NCBI RefSeq assembly: GCF_014644555.1
Contig: NZ_BMKX01000007.1
Span: 62,001-126,000 of the forward strand
Length of the DNA: 64,000 nucleotides
DNA from: Glutamicibacter ardleyensis
GTDB taxonomy: Bacteria > Actinomycetota > Actinomycetes > Actinomycetales > Micrococcaceae
Direction: 5' to 3'
The translations under genes and the position numbers were made by a program. How positions within the stretch are numbered: position 1 is the first letter of the stretch; the number at the start of each line of letters is the position of its first letter. The notes beneath the pieces are model-generated. The model made no database searches. It was given only the letters and a program-made list of their open reading frames with translations, and was not told the origin of the DNA. Positions 8,878-17,998 of the stretch are shown one piece after another.

Positions 8878-8997
8878 CTATCGAATAAAAGTCTTGGTTC
8901 GCAGATACGAAAAAAGGTGCCACAAGGCACCAGATGCAACGTTGCGTCGTCGTGAAACAGTACTAGAGGCCGGTGAGCAATGCACGAAGTTACGCAT
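8878..8997 (-). CDS. Possible 39-codon leader ORF upstream of the ThDP-enzyme gene
   Basis: An ATG at 8997 opens a 39-codon frame that ends with TAG at 8878-8880, 15 bases before the ThDP-enzyme start. It contains three consecutive arginine codons followed by the hairpin and T-run at 8910-8931. The layout resembles a leader-peptide attenuator, but no conventional ribosome-binding site is obvious, so translation is unproven. Confidence 0.25.
   Translation of the reverse strand: MRNFVHCSPASSTVSRRRNVASGALWHLFSYLRTKTFIR
8910..8949 (-). promoter_or_regulatory. Terminator hairpin in the leader of the ThDP-enzyme gene (candidate attenuator)
   Basis: On the minus strand GGTGCC TTGT GGCACC is followed directly by six T (8931 down to 8910), a compact intrinsic terminator 50 bases upstream of the start codon of the gene it precedes. 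Immediately 5' lies a second dyad, GATGCAAC/GTTGCGTC (8934-8949), with a palindromic GCAACGTTGC core that also resembles a LacI-family DNA operator. No known riboswitch class was recognised. Confidence 0.5.
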
Positions 8998-9280
8998 TTA
9001 CTACGCAAATATGACATCTTGCTTAGAAGGACTGCATATCATCGGGCAAATTGTCTATAAATTTCCCACCGATAAGTCAGTGTGTTGCATCACAGCCACA
9101 ATCGCGGTCTACCGCTCCGTGGCACCCTCAGGGCCATGTGGAACCAAGTCCCTTCATGAAGGCAGTAACGAGCGTGAAGTGTTTGACGACACATCCATCC
9201 AGCCAATAGCCTATTGAACAACTAATGTTTCCTCTCGGTAACCCTCGACTTTCCGACCTCATAGAACACGAGCCCAATTC
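8998..9280. other. Divergent intergenic region, symporter and ThDP-enzyme genes
   Basis: About 280 bp without a supported gene between the leader of the minus-strand ThDP-enzyme gene and the symporter. A TATAAA hexamer at 9056-9061 on the plus strand could be a -10 but lacks a good -35. No further structure was recognised with confidence. Confidence 0.5.
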
Positions 9281-10798
9281 ATGGAATACATCAACGGAGT
9301 AATCGTTGCAGCGTACCTAGCGGCAATGCTGCTCTTCGGGTGGTGGGGCAAGTCCCGCACCAAAAACAGTAGTGACTACCTCGTCGCCGGACGCCGGCTC
9401 GGCCCGTTCCTCTACACCGGCACCATGGCGGCAGTAGTATTGGGCGGCGCGTCGACAGTGGGTGGCGTAGGGCTGGGATATAAATGGGGCATCTCAGGCA
9501 TGTGGCTAGTAGTTGCCATCGGGGCCGGAGTGATCTTATTGTCCCTGGCTTTTGCCCCTACCTTGCAGCGGCTCAAGGTCTTCACCGTTTCGCAAATGCT
9601 CACGCTACGCTATGGCAGCAAGTCCGCCACCAACACTTCGGGCATTGTCATGCTCGCTTACACCTTGATGCTCTGCGCGACATCAACCAGCGCGTATGCG
9701 ACGATCTTTGTGGTTCTCTTCGGCTGGGAGAAGTGGCTTGCCATCGCTATTGGCGGCGCCATTGTGGTGGTCTATTCCACCATCGGCGGCATGTGGTCCA
9801 TTACCCTGGCAGATCAGGTGCAGTTCGTCATTAAAACGGTAGGCATCTTCTGCCTCATGCTGCCTTTTGCATTAAACGCCGCAGGTGGCATGGACGGCAT
9901 CCGTGAGCGCGTGGATGCAGAGTTCTTCAGCTTCACCGGCATCGGACTGCAATCCATCATCACGTACTTTGTCGTTTACACTCTGGGCCTGCTGATCGGT
10001 CAGGATATCTGGCAGCGCGTATTCACTGCGAAGAGCCCCAAGGTCGCCCGCTGGGGCGGAACTACCGCAGGGTTTTACTGCATCATCTATGGTGCTGCGG
10101 GAGCCGTTATCGGTATGGCCGCCAAGGTCGCACTGCCAGACATTATCGGGGCAGATATGAATAAGGACGTCGTCTACGCGGAGGTCGCCACCGAGCTGCT
10201 ACCCGTAGCCGTCGGTGGCTTGGTGATGGCTGCGGCGGTGGCCGCAATGATGTCCACCGCCTCCGGAGCATTGATCGCTGCGGCCACGGTGGCTCGCACC
10301 GATGTCACTCCATTTGTTGCCAGCTGGTTTGGCAAGTCCATCAGCGTCAATTCCGATGAGAACCCAGAACATGATGTGCGGGCGAACCGCATCTGGGTAC
10401 TGGTACTTGGAATCGTGACCGTATCACTGGCAATCCTTGTTGATGATGTGGTCGCCGCGCTCACGATCGCCTATGACATCTTGGTCGGTGGCCTGCTGGT
10501 GGCCATCATTGGCGGCTTGCTGTGGAAGCGTGGCAATGGCATTGGCGCAGCAGCGTCAATGGCCGCCGGTACGCTCGTCACATTGGGCACCATGATCATT
10601 CTAGAGATCCAGGCCGAACAAAAGTTCGACGGCGTGTACGCCAACGAACCGATTTACTTTGGTCTCATTGCCTCCGCGGTCACCTTCATTGTCATTTCAT
10701 CGCTCACCAGGCCCACCCCCACGCAGGTCATTGAACATTGGAATCAACGTGTCGCAGGTACCGCCGCAGTTGAAGGCGTCGAAGCAGGCGTCAAGTAA
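9281..10798 (+). CDS. Sodium:solute symporter (SSS family)
   Basis: Integral membrane transporter of 505 residues with about thirteen hydrophobic segments. The SSS signature is visible in the N-terminal part (DYLVAGRRLGPFLYTGT, then GGASTVGGVGLGYKWG). The family couples Na+ to uptake of sugars, amino acids, carboxylates or vitamins; this one is closest in feel to carboxylate/pantothenate-type members, but the substrate is not determined. It is divergent from the ThDP-enzyme gene and ends at a 17-bp hairpin shared with purA. The Shine-Dalgarno is weak. Confidence 0.85.
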   Translation: MEYINGVIVAAYLAAMLLFGWWGKSRTKNSSDYLVAGRRLGPFLYTGTMAAVVLGGASTVGGVGLGYKWGISGMWLVVAIGAGVILLSLAFAPTLQRLKVFTVSQMLTLRYGSKSATNTSGIVMLAYTLMLCATSTSAYATIFVVLFGWEKWLAIAIGGAIVVVYSTIGGMWSITLADQVQFVIKTVGIFCLMLPFALNAAGGMDGIRERVDAEFFSFTGIGLQSIITYFVVYTLGLLIGQDIWQRVFTAKSPKVARWGGTTAGFYCIIYGAAGAVIGMAAKVALPDIIGADMNKDVVYAEVATELLPVAVGGLVMAAAVAAMMSTASGALIAAATVARTDVTPFVASWFGKSISVNSDENPEHDVRANRIWVLVLGIVTVSLAILVDDVVAALTIAYDILVGGLLVAIIGGLLWKRGNGIGAAASMAAGTLVTLGTMIILEIQAEQKFDGVYANEPIYFGLIASAVTFIVISSLTRPTPTQVIEHWNQRVAGTAAVEGVEAGVK

Positions 10799-10826
10799 TA
10801 ACTAGTCTCGACCCGTAGGTGAGAAG

Positions 10827-10868
10827 ACAATGCAGGCCCGGCGAAATATTCCGCCGGGCCTGCATTGT
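10827..10868. terminator. Bidirectional terminator between symporter and purA
   Basis: A perfect 17-bp stem, ACAATGCAGGCCCGGCG (10827-10843) with its complement at 10852-10868 and an 8-base loop. A second small hairpin TCCCAGA/TCTGGGA (10872-10890) sits on the purA side. Convergent genes end on both flanks. Confidence 0.8.
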
Positions 10869-10898
10869 TCTTCCCAGAAATTCTCTGGGACGAAAGAG

Positions 10899-12188
10899 TT
10901 AGTCGTTGATCAGATCGTGGCGCACAATGGTCTGATCGCGGTCTGGACCTACGCCAATGGCGGAGATCCGGGTGCCGCTAATCTTCTCGAGAGCCAGAAT
11001 GTAGTTACGTGCATTTTCTGGCAAATCTTCCATGGTCCGCGCCGCGGAGATATCCTCGGTCCAGCCCGGGAAGTACTCGAAGATCGGCTTCGCGTGGTGG
11101 AACTCGGTCTGCGTCATCGGCATCTCGTCGTGGCGCACACCGTCAACGTCGTAGGCCACGCACACTGGGATCTGCTCAATGTTGGTCAACACATCGAGCT
11201 TGGTTACGAAGTAATCGGTGAAACCGTTCACGCGCGAGGCGTGGCGGGCCAGCACCGCGTCGTACCAACCACAACGACGTGGGCGTCCGGTGTTCACACC
11301 GAATTCTCCGCCGGTGGTCTGCAGGTAGATACCCATATCGTCGAACAGTTCGGTAGGGAACGGTCCGGCACCCACACGGGTGGTGTAAGCCTTGATGATA
11401 CCGATCGAACGGCTGATCCGGGTCGGGCCAATGCCAGAACCGACCGAGGCGCCACCGGCGGTAGGGTTCGAGGAAGTCACAAACGGGTAAGTGCCGTGAT
11501 CAACGTCCAGGAAGGTTGCTTGGCCGCCCTCCATGAGGACCACCTTGCCCTCATCCAAGGCGTTGTTCAGTTCGAAGGTGGAATCAATCATCAACGGGCG
11601 CAACCGGTCCGCATAGGACAGGAAGTACTGCACAATGTCCTCGACGATTACGGTGCGACGGTTGTAGATCTTCACCAGTAGTTCGTTCTTCTGGCGCAGT
11701 GCACCTTCAACCTTCTGGCGCAGGATTGATTCGTCAAAGACGTCCTGTACGCGGATGCCTAGGCGTCCCACCTTGTCCATGTAGGCCGGGCCGATGCCGC
11801 GTCCGGTGGTGCCAATGGCACGCTTACCCAAGAAACGTTCGGTGACCTTGTCCATGGTCTGGTGGTACGGAGCTACCAGGTGAGCGTTAGCCGAGACGCG
11901 CAGTTTCGAGGTGTCGGCGCCGCGAGCTTCCAACCCTTCGATTTCTTCGAAGAGGGCCTCAAGGTTCACCACACAACCGTTACCGATAATCGGAATGGCG
12001 TTGGGCGACAGAATGCCGGCCGGAAGGAGCTTTAGCTCGTACTTCTCACCGCCGACAACCACGGTGTGCCCGGCGTTGTTACCGCCGTTTGGCTTGACTA
12101 CATAGTCGACCTGCCCACCGAGTAGATCGGTAGCCTTGCCTTTACCTTCATCGCCCCACTGGGCTCCGACGATCACGATTGCTGGCAT
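10899..12188 (-). CDS. purA: Adenylosuccinate synthetase
   Basis: Cytoplasmic GTP-dependent enzyme that joins IMP and aspartate to adenylosuccinate in AMP synthesis. The 429-residue length matches the family. The N-terminus has the P-loop [11 protein letters not shown], and the C-terminal half carries [12 protein letters not shown] and the GTP-specificity motif near the end. I chose ATG 12188 because it follows a strong GGGGGAGG Shine-Dalgarno and gives the canonical N-terminus; an upstream in-frame ATG would add 15 unconserved residues. Monocistronic. Confidence 0.97.
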   Translation of the reverse strand: MPAIVIVGAQWGDEGKGKATDLLGGQVDYVVKPNGGNNAGHTVVVGGEKYELKLLPAGILSPNAIPIIGNGCVVNLEALFEEIEGLEARGADTSKLRVSANAHLVAPYHQTMDKVTERFLGKRAIGTTGRGIGPAYMDKVGRLGIRVQDVFDESILRQKVEGALRQKNELLVKIYNRRTVIVEDIVQYFLSYADRLRPLMIDSTFELNNALDEGKVVLMEGGQATFLDVDHGTYPFVTSSNPTAGGASVGSGIGPTRISRSIGIIKAYTTRVGAGPFPTELFDDMGIYLQTTGGEFGVNTGRPRRCGWYDAVLARHASRVNGFTDYFVTKLDVLTNIEQIPVCVAYDVDGVRHDEMPMTQTEFHHAKPIFEYFPGWTEDISAARTMEDLPENARNYILALEKISGTRISAIGVGPDRDQTIVRHDLIND

Positions 12189-12238
12189 GGGATCCTCCCC
12201 CTTGCATAAAGCAGCGGTTGCGGCGCTCTTCACGCCGT

Positions 12239-12256
12239 CCCGGCACGGTGCCGGGC
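12239..12256. repeat. Hairpin in the purA leader
   Basis: CCCGGCA/TGCCGGG, 7 bp with a short loop, 51-68 bases before the purA start. The A-run lies on the wrong side for a minus-strand terminator, so no function is assigned. Confidence 0.35.
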
Positions 12257-12301
12257 AAAAAATATGCCCCTGTACTTCTCACTTGGCCCAAAGGGCGCAA
12301 T

Positions 12302-12322
12302 GTAAGAGTTAGGGGCTCTTAC
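12302..12322. promoter_or_regulatory. Inverted repeat upstream of purA, candidate operator
   Basis: Perfect 7-bp arms GTAAGAG (12302-12308) and CTCTTAC (12316-12322) with a 7-bp spacer, 114 bp upstream of purA and 22 bp past the end of the next gene. Position fits an operator at the purA promoter; the regulator is unknown. Confidence 0.35.
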
Positions 12323-12343
12323 GACCAAAGTTTACCGAAACGA

Positions 12344-13003
12344 TTAGTGAATCTCGAGTTGCACGTCACGGTGTCGCCCACGCAGGCCATAAGCGACAAC
12401 CAGAAACGCTATTCCGGCGAAGACCACGGCAATGGAAACAACGTACAGGGCAATGACTCGGTATCCCTGATCCGGATTGAGGAACGGGTACGGAACCCAT
12501 CCATCGGACGCTCCGCGAACCAGCACGACTCCGGTCCAGAGCATTGGATAAATCAGCAGCAGCGGCACCGCCCGGTAAGACAAAAAAGTACGGTCCCTGG
12601 CCAAGAGCCAATCGGCCAGAACTAGCAGTGGCCCAAAAATATGCATAACCCAGTTCGCCCATGGAAGGGGCACCCCTCCTGCAGCGCCTAAGGGGGCCAG
12701 CAAGGTGATGTAGATCAGTCCGACGACAACCATGCATACGCTCGCCAAAGCACGCAGGCCCACAACCCAGCGAGGCGTCGAAGCACCTTTGGCAAGGCCC
12801 AGCAACCCTGCGATGAGCCCGACAATGACCACCACCAGATTCGACTGGATGGTGAAGTAGCCAAAGAAATTCAGCGGTAGCACCGGGCCCCGTGAGGCAG
12901 TGTCGGCGTAGGTCGCCACGATAGCGCTTAGGGTGACCAGTGCCCACAGTATTCGAGCGAGGTTGAGATAGCGTATGGTGATTTGAGGGGTCTTCACCCT
13001 CAA
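12344..13003 (-). CDS. Pr6Pr family membrane protein
   Basis: Membrane protein of about 219 residues with six predicted membrane helices. The pattern FFGYFTIQSN, NWVMHIFGPLLVLADWL, a YPMLW segment and WVPYPFLNP is that of the actinobacterial Pr6Pr family, distantly related to FAR-17a/AIG1-type proteins. No biochemical role is established for the bacterial family. The first start is TTG at 13003; a GTG six bases in is also possible. A TATAGT hexamer (minus strand, 13006-13011) just upstream suggests a very short leader or leaderless mRNA. Confidence 0.78.
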   Translation of the reverse strand: MRVKTPQITIRYLNLARILWALVTLSAIVATYADTASRGPVLPLNFFGYFTIQSNLVVVIVGLIAGLLGLAKGASTPRWVVGLRALASVCMVVVGLIYITLLAPLGAAGGVPLPWANWVMHIFGPLLVLADWLLARDRTFLSYRAVPLLLIYPMLWTGVVLVRGASDGWVPYPFLNPDQGYRVIALYVVSIAVVFAGIAFLVVAYGLRGRHRDVQLEIH

Positions 13004-13141
13004 AGACTATAACCAGCGGCTACCGCATCCAATGGTTTATTCGTAGCGGCCCGGAGATTCCTGAACATTGCCGGTCATCAAAAACCGCCCAGGAGAACCC
13101 TCACAATGCAATAATTGTCCCAAAATCAGCCAAGAACTTGA

Positions 13142-13160
13142 CTCTGACACAGTGTGAGAG
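13142..13160. promoter_or_regulatory. MerR-type operator dyad
   Basis: CTCTGACAC A GTGTGAGAG: 9-bp arms with one mismatch centred at 13151. It is immediately downstream of TTGACT (13138-13143, possible -35) and just before the MerR-family gene. MerR regulators typically bind dyads between -35 and -10 with long spacers, so autoregulation is a reasonable inference. Confidence 0.5.
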
Positions 13161-13174
13161 CGGAGAACTAAAGT

Positions 13175-13972
13175 ATGTTATCCATCGGGGCGTTTGCACA
13201 GATCGGTCAGGTAACCCACCGCATGCTGCGGCATTGGGACACCGCCGGCCTGCTCAGACCCGCCCATGTAGACCCGTTCAGCAGCTACCGCTCCTATGAC
13301 CCCTCCCAGCTTCAGCGCTTGCATCAGATTGTTGCGCTGCGTGATTTGGGATTCGGGCTCGAAGAAATTTCTTTGATCTTGGATCAGGGAGCAAGCGCAG
13401 GAAAAATAGCCGAACTTCTACACATTCGCCAGGCTCAGGTTGAGGCCGAGCACCATCTAGCCACGCAGCGCTTGGCCGATGTGCAGCGGCGTCTGCAACT
13501 GATCTCCAAGGAGAAGCTCATGTCACGCATTGAAATCATCCACAAGCCACTGCCCGCGGTGCGCTTGGCAGCAGGCCGCTTCACGGTGGCCGAGCAACCT
13601 GAAATCGCCGGTCGAGTCGGCCCGCTCTTCGACAAAATCGCGCAATCCCTTCACGGCCAAAGCCTTTCCACGCCGATTGCGCAGTACAACGGAACCGAGG
13701 ATGGAGTAGAGGTCATTGCTGGATACGCCACGAGCGCTCCGAGCCTGACCGGTGTCGAGATCGTCGAGCTTCCTGCTGTGCCCGAGGCCATCTGCGGGGT
13801 GCACCTCGGAGCCATGGACAGCATCCATGAAAGCTGGCAGGCCGTGCACGAAGAAGTCTTGGCCCGCGGCTTGGTTCCGACCGGTCCGTGCCGCGAAGTC
13901 TACGTGCGTGCTGTGTCCGAAGACCAAGGCGATTGGGTGACCGAACTGCAGCAGCCGGTCAGCGTAGCTTAG
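13175..13972 (+). CDS. MerR-family transcriptional regulator with GyrI-like effector domain
   Basis: DNA-binding regulator of 265 residues. Residues 1-70 form a MerR winged helix (IGAFAQIGQVTHRMLRHWDTAGLL, then DPFSSYRSYDPSQL). A coiled coil follows (about 75-115), then a C-terminal GyrI-like/AraC-type effector-binding domain (about 120-265), as in BltR/BmrR multidrug sensors. GGAG lies nine bases before the ATG. The TAG stop overlaps the TAA of the convergent ROK gene (TTAG at 13969-13972). No efflux gene is adjacent, so the target is unknown. Confidence 0.88.
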   Translation: MLSIGAFAQIGQVTHRMLRHWDTAGLLRPAHVDPFSSYRSYDPSQLQRLHQIVALRDLGFGLEEISLILDQGASAGKIAELLHIRQAQVEAEHHLATQRLADVQRRLQLISKEKLMSRIEIIHKPLPAVRLAAGRFTVAEQPEIAGRVGPLFDKIAQSLHGQSLSTPIAQYNGTEDGVEVIAGYATSAPSLTGVEIVELPAVPEAICGVHLGAMDSIHESWQAVHEEVLARGLVPTGPCREVYVRAVSEDQGDWVTELQQPVSVA

Positions 13973-15204
13973 CCAACCAGCTGGTGCGGTGATTCTAGTA
14001 AATCACCCACCACGCTGTGCGCGGCACCGATCAGGGCCCCGGTCTGCCCCAGCGGAGAAAATCTCAGCTTTGCTTGGCCGGCAATGCTTGGTGCATAGGT
14101 TCTGAGGCTGCTCGTCGTAGCCGGCAGTAGCCACCGCTCTAGCGCGGCGAAATGCCCGCCGAAGACCACGGTGGATACGTTGAATAGGCGCATCGCCGAT
14201 GCCACGGCAACCCCCAGTGACTTACCGGCGTCTGCCACGGCAATGTTGGCCGGCTCCTGCCCGGATTCCAACGCTTGGTAGAGACGCTCAATGCGCTGCT
14301 GACGCGAGACGCCACGGGCAGCCACCCCAAGGTTTGCCGCGGTCAGGATGGCTTCCTGTCCGGCAACCGTTTCTAGGCATCCGCGGCCACCGCAGCTGCA
14401 TGACTTGCCTTCTGGTTGGACCACCACGTGTCCCAGCTCGCCGGCATGGCCCTGCGGGCCGGCAAAGAGTTCGGCATCGATAATCAGACCGCCGCCAATG
14501 CCCACCTCGCCGGAGACGAAGAGGAAATCGCGTTCGGCTGGTTCCATCAGCTGTTGCTGGGCCAGCGCCGAGGCGTTGGCCTCGTTAAAGAGGCGGAAGC
14601 GGGTCTTCGTTTCGCTCAGTAGTTTTCGGACGTCCAAGGTTTGAGCTTCCCAGCCAAGGTTTGGCGCCTGGAGCACAGTGTAGCTCTTCTCATCGACCAG
14701 ACCTGGCACTGCGAGCCCACCGCCAAGGATCTTCAGATCCTGGGCCTCGGCCGCCTGCTGCATTTGGCTGCTTAGCTCACTCAGTGCATCGATGACTTGT
14801 TCAGCGTTAACCGCACGGTTCAAGCGCGGAACAATCTGGTGTGTCAGCAGTTTTCCAGATAAATCTACTAGCCCGGCGGAGATGTAGTCGACGTTGATTT
14901 CCATGCCGATCACACAGCGTGCGGGGTTTAATATCAGGCCCACCGAGGGCCGTCCACGTTCTCCGTCTCGGTGCACTCCGATTTCAATGATCAATCCGCT
15001 TTCCAGCAGGTCAGCGACCAGACTGGAGACTGAGGCCTTGGTGAGTTTACTGCGCGTTGCAATGTCCGCACGAGAGAGTCGATGCTCGCTGTGGGCACCG
15101 GCAATGACCGCTAAAACCCTTGCCAGGTTCGCCTTGCGCACATCCCCCACATTTCCGGGCGCATTCGAAGGTGCAGGCTGGGCTTCAGCCGTTGTTTTGC
15201 GCAT
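13969..15204 (-). CDS. xylR: ROK-family transcriptional repressor, probable xylose repressor
   Basis: Cytoplasmic repressor of 411 residues. An N-terminal winged helix (about 20-85, RADIATRSKLTKASVSSLVADLLESG) precedes a ROK domain. The ROK zinc motif CSCGGRGCLE and upstream GHAGELGH are intact. ROK proteins with an HTH control sugar catabolism; divergence from xylA across a dyad that overlaps the xylA -10 makes xylose repression the likely role. The ATG at 15204 follows AAGGAG. Convergent stop overlap with the MerR gene. Confidence 0.87.
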   Translation of the reverse strand: MRKTTAEAQPAPSNAPGNVGDVRKANLARVLAVIAGAHSEHRLSRADIATRSKLTKASVSSLVADLLESGLIIEIGVHRDGERGRPSVGLILNPARCVIGMEINVDYISAGLVDLSGKLLTHQIVPRLNRAVNAEQVIDALSELSSQMQQAAEAQDLKILGGGLAVPGLVDEKSYTVLQAPNLGWEAQTLDVRKLLSETKTRFRLFNEANASALAQQQLMEPAERDFLFVSGEVGIGGGLIIDAELFAGPQGHAGELGHVVVQPEGKSCSCGGRGCLETVAGQEAILTAANLGVAARGVSRQQRIERLYQALESGQEPANIAVADAGKSLGVAVASAMRLFNVSTVVFGGHFAALERWLLPATTSSLRTYAPSIAGQAKLRFSPLGQTGALIGAAHSVVGDLLESPHQLVG

Positions 15205-15248
15205 GCCTGCTCCTTAGAAAATCTTGGCCGGCTTGTTGCCGTTTCCTA

Positions 15249-15278
15249 TTGACTCTAACTCATCGCTAACCATATAGT
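15249..15278 (+). promoter_or_regulatory. xylA promoter
   Basis: TTGACT (15249-15254) and TATAGT (15273-15278) with an 18-bp spacer, good sigma-70-type hexamers. The start of transcription would fall near 15285, about 50 bases before xylA. Confidence 0.6.
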
Positions 15279-15299
15279 TCAGGATATAAACTAAATGGT
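15269..15299. promoter_or_regulatory. Dyad operator over the xylA -10 (probable XylR site)
   Basis: ACCATATAGTT (15269-15279) and AACTAAATGGT (15289-15299), 11-bp arms with a single mismatch and a 9-bp centre. It covers the xylA -10 and the predicted transcription start, so binding should block transcription. XylR-type ROK repressors bind long dyads of this kind. Confidence 0.65.
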
Positions 15300-15301
15300 G
15301 A

Positions 15302-16522
<1,221 letters not shown>

Positions 16523-16561
16523 ATCACTCACCCCACCCACCGCAGAAAGCAGCCGAAAATA

Positions 16562-17989
16562 ATGACGCTCGTTGCCGGCATCGACTCGTCCACTCAATCA
16601 TGCAAGGTGGTCATTCGCGACGCCGCAACGGGCGCTCTAATCCGCTCTGGACGCGCCTCACACCCCGAGGGCACCGAAATTGACCCGGAGTTCTGGTTCA
16701 GCGCACTGCAAGAAGCGATCGCTCAGGCCGGTGGCCTGGACGACGTGGAGGCGGTCTCGGTGGGTGGGCAACAGCATGGCATGGTGGTACTCGATGAGTC
16801 TGCCACCGTGATCCGTCCTGCGCTGCTGTGGAATGATACCCGCAGCGCGCAGGCGGCTATCAACATCATTAATGACGCGGGCCAGGGCGATGTGGAAGCG
16901 GGCGCCAAATACTGGGCGCAGCGCACCGGCACCGTTCCGGTCTCCTCCATCACGCTGACCAAGTTGCGCTGGCTGAAGGATCACGAACCAGAAAATGCGG
17001 CGAAGGTCGCCGCCGTCTGTCTGCCACATGATTGGCTGTCCTGGCGTCTGGCCGGTTACGGTCCGGGTAGCGGAGCCGAAGGTCTGGCCGCCCTGCGCAC
17101 CGACCGTTCGGATGCCTCGGGCACCGGTTACTACCGTGCCACCGAAAACACTTATGACCAACAAGCGCTAGAGCAGCATCTGGGCCACGCCCCAATCCTG
17201 CCTAGCGTTGTGGGACCACTAGATTCCATCGGCCGCACCGAGACAGGCACCCTTATCGGCCCGGGCGCTGGCGATAACGCCGCCGCTGGACTGGGCGTCG
17301 GCGCCAAGCTAGGAGACGTAGTCATGTCGCTGGGCACCTCCGGTACGGTGTTCGCCGTGACCGATGCTCCGTCGGCAGATGCCTCCGGGCTGGTGGCCGG
17401 CTTCGCCGATGCCACCGGAAACTACCTACCTTTGGTATGCACGCTCAATGCCACCCGCATCTTCGATGCCACCGCCAACCTATTGCAGGTGACTCTGGAA
17501 GAAGTCAACGACCTGGCCCTAGCCGCCAGCCCTGGGGCGGACGGGCTAACCTTGCTGCCGTACTTTGACGGCGAGCGCACCCCCAACCTGCCAGAGGCCA
17601 CAGGTTCCTTGCACGGAATTACCCGCGCCAACTACACCGCGGCCAACTTGGCCCGCAGTGCCGTGGAGGCAGTGATCTGCTCACTGGCCGACGGCCTGCA
17701 TGCTTTAGAAGCCCAGGGGGTGCGCGCACAGCGCATCATCCTGATCGGTGGTGGCGCGCAGTCCCGAGCCGTGCAGCAGATCGCTTCGCAGGTCCTAGGA
17801 TTGCCCATCATGGTTCCGACCCCAGGCGAATATGTGGCAGATGGCGCTGCGCGCCAGGCCGCCGGTGTACTGGCCGGAGCATTCCCGAAGTGGACTCAGG
17901 ACACCGTCCAGGTAGCGGCGTTAGAACCAACACCGCAGGTACTTGAACGCTACCGCGCACTGGTTTCCAGCCAGTGGCTGAATAAGTAA
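16562..17989 (+). CDS. xylB: Xylulokinase
   Basis: Cytoplasmic FGGY-family kinase (475 aa) that phosphorylates D-xylulose to xylulose-5-phosphate for the pentose phosphate pathway. It starts with the phosphate-1 motif [12 protein letters not shown] and has [14 protein letters not shown], the conserved WNDTRS, and the second nucleotide-binding half with [11 protein letters not shown] and [12 protein letters not shown]. It follows xylA by 39 bases and precedes the oxidase by 9 bases, so the three genes are one operon. The Shine-Dalgarno is weak. Confidence 0.96.
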   Translation: MTLVAGIDSSTQSCKVVIRDAATGALIRSGRASHPEGTEIDPEFWFSALQEAIAQAGGLDDVEAVSVGGQQHGMVVLDESATVIRPALLWNDTRSAQAAINIINDAGQGDVEAGAKYWAQRTGTVPVSSITLTKLRWLKDHEPENAAKVAAVCLPHDWLSWRLAGYGPGSGAEGLAALRTDRSDASGTGYYRATENTYDQQALEQHLGHAPILPSVVGPLDSIGRTETGTLIGPGAGDNAAAGLGVGAKLGDVVMSLGTSGTVFAVTDAPSADASGLVAGFADATGNYLPLVCTLNATRIFDATANLLQVTLEEVNDLALAASPGADGLTLLPYFDGERTPNLPEATGSLHGITRANYTAANLARSAVEAVICSLADGLHALEAQGVRAQRIILIGGGAQSRAVQQIASQVLGLPIMVPTPGEYVADGAARQAAGVLAGAFPKWTQDTVQVAALEPTPQVLERYRALVSSQWLNK

Positions 17990-17998
17990 GGACTAACT

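Noticed and set aside
9081-9094. CRP-like TGTG-N6-CACA site
   Set aside because: Actinobacterial CRP/GlxR sites have 8 bp between these half-sites; spacing here is 6.
8867-9217. Plus-strand 116-codon frame in the symporter/ThDP-enzyme gap
   Set aside because: It runs antisense through the terminator hairpin and has no start signal or domain.
10830-11681. 283-codon plus-strand frame antisense to purA
   Set aside because: It lies wholly opposite a well-supported enzyme gene and shows no domain or start signal; it is a frame shadow.
12239-12256. Terminator in the purA leader
   Set aside because: The A/T run precedes the hairpin on the purA strand, so it cannot act as an intrinsic terminator there.
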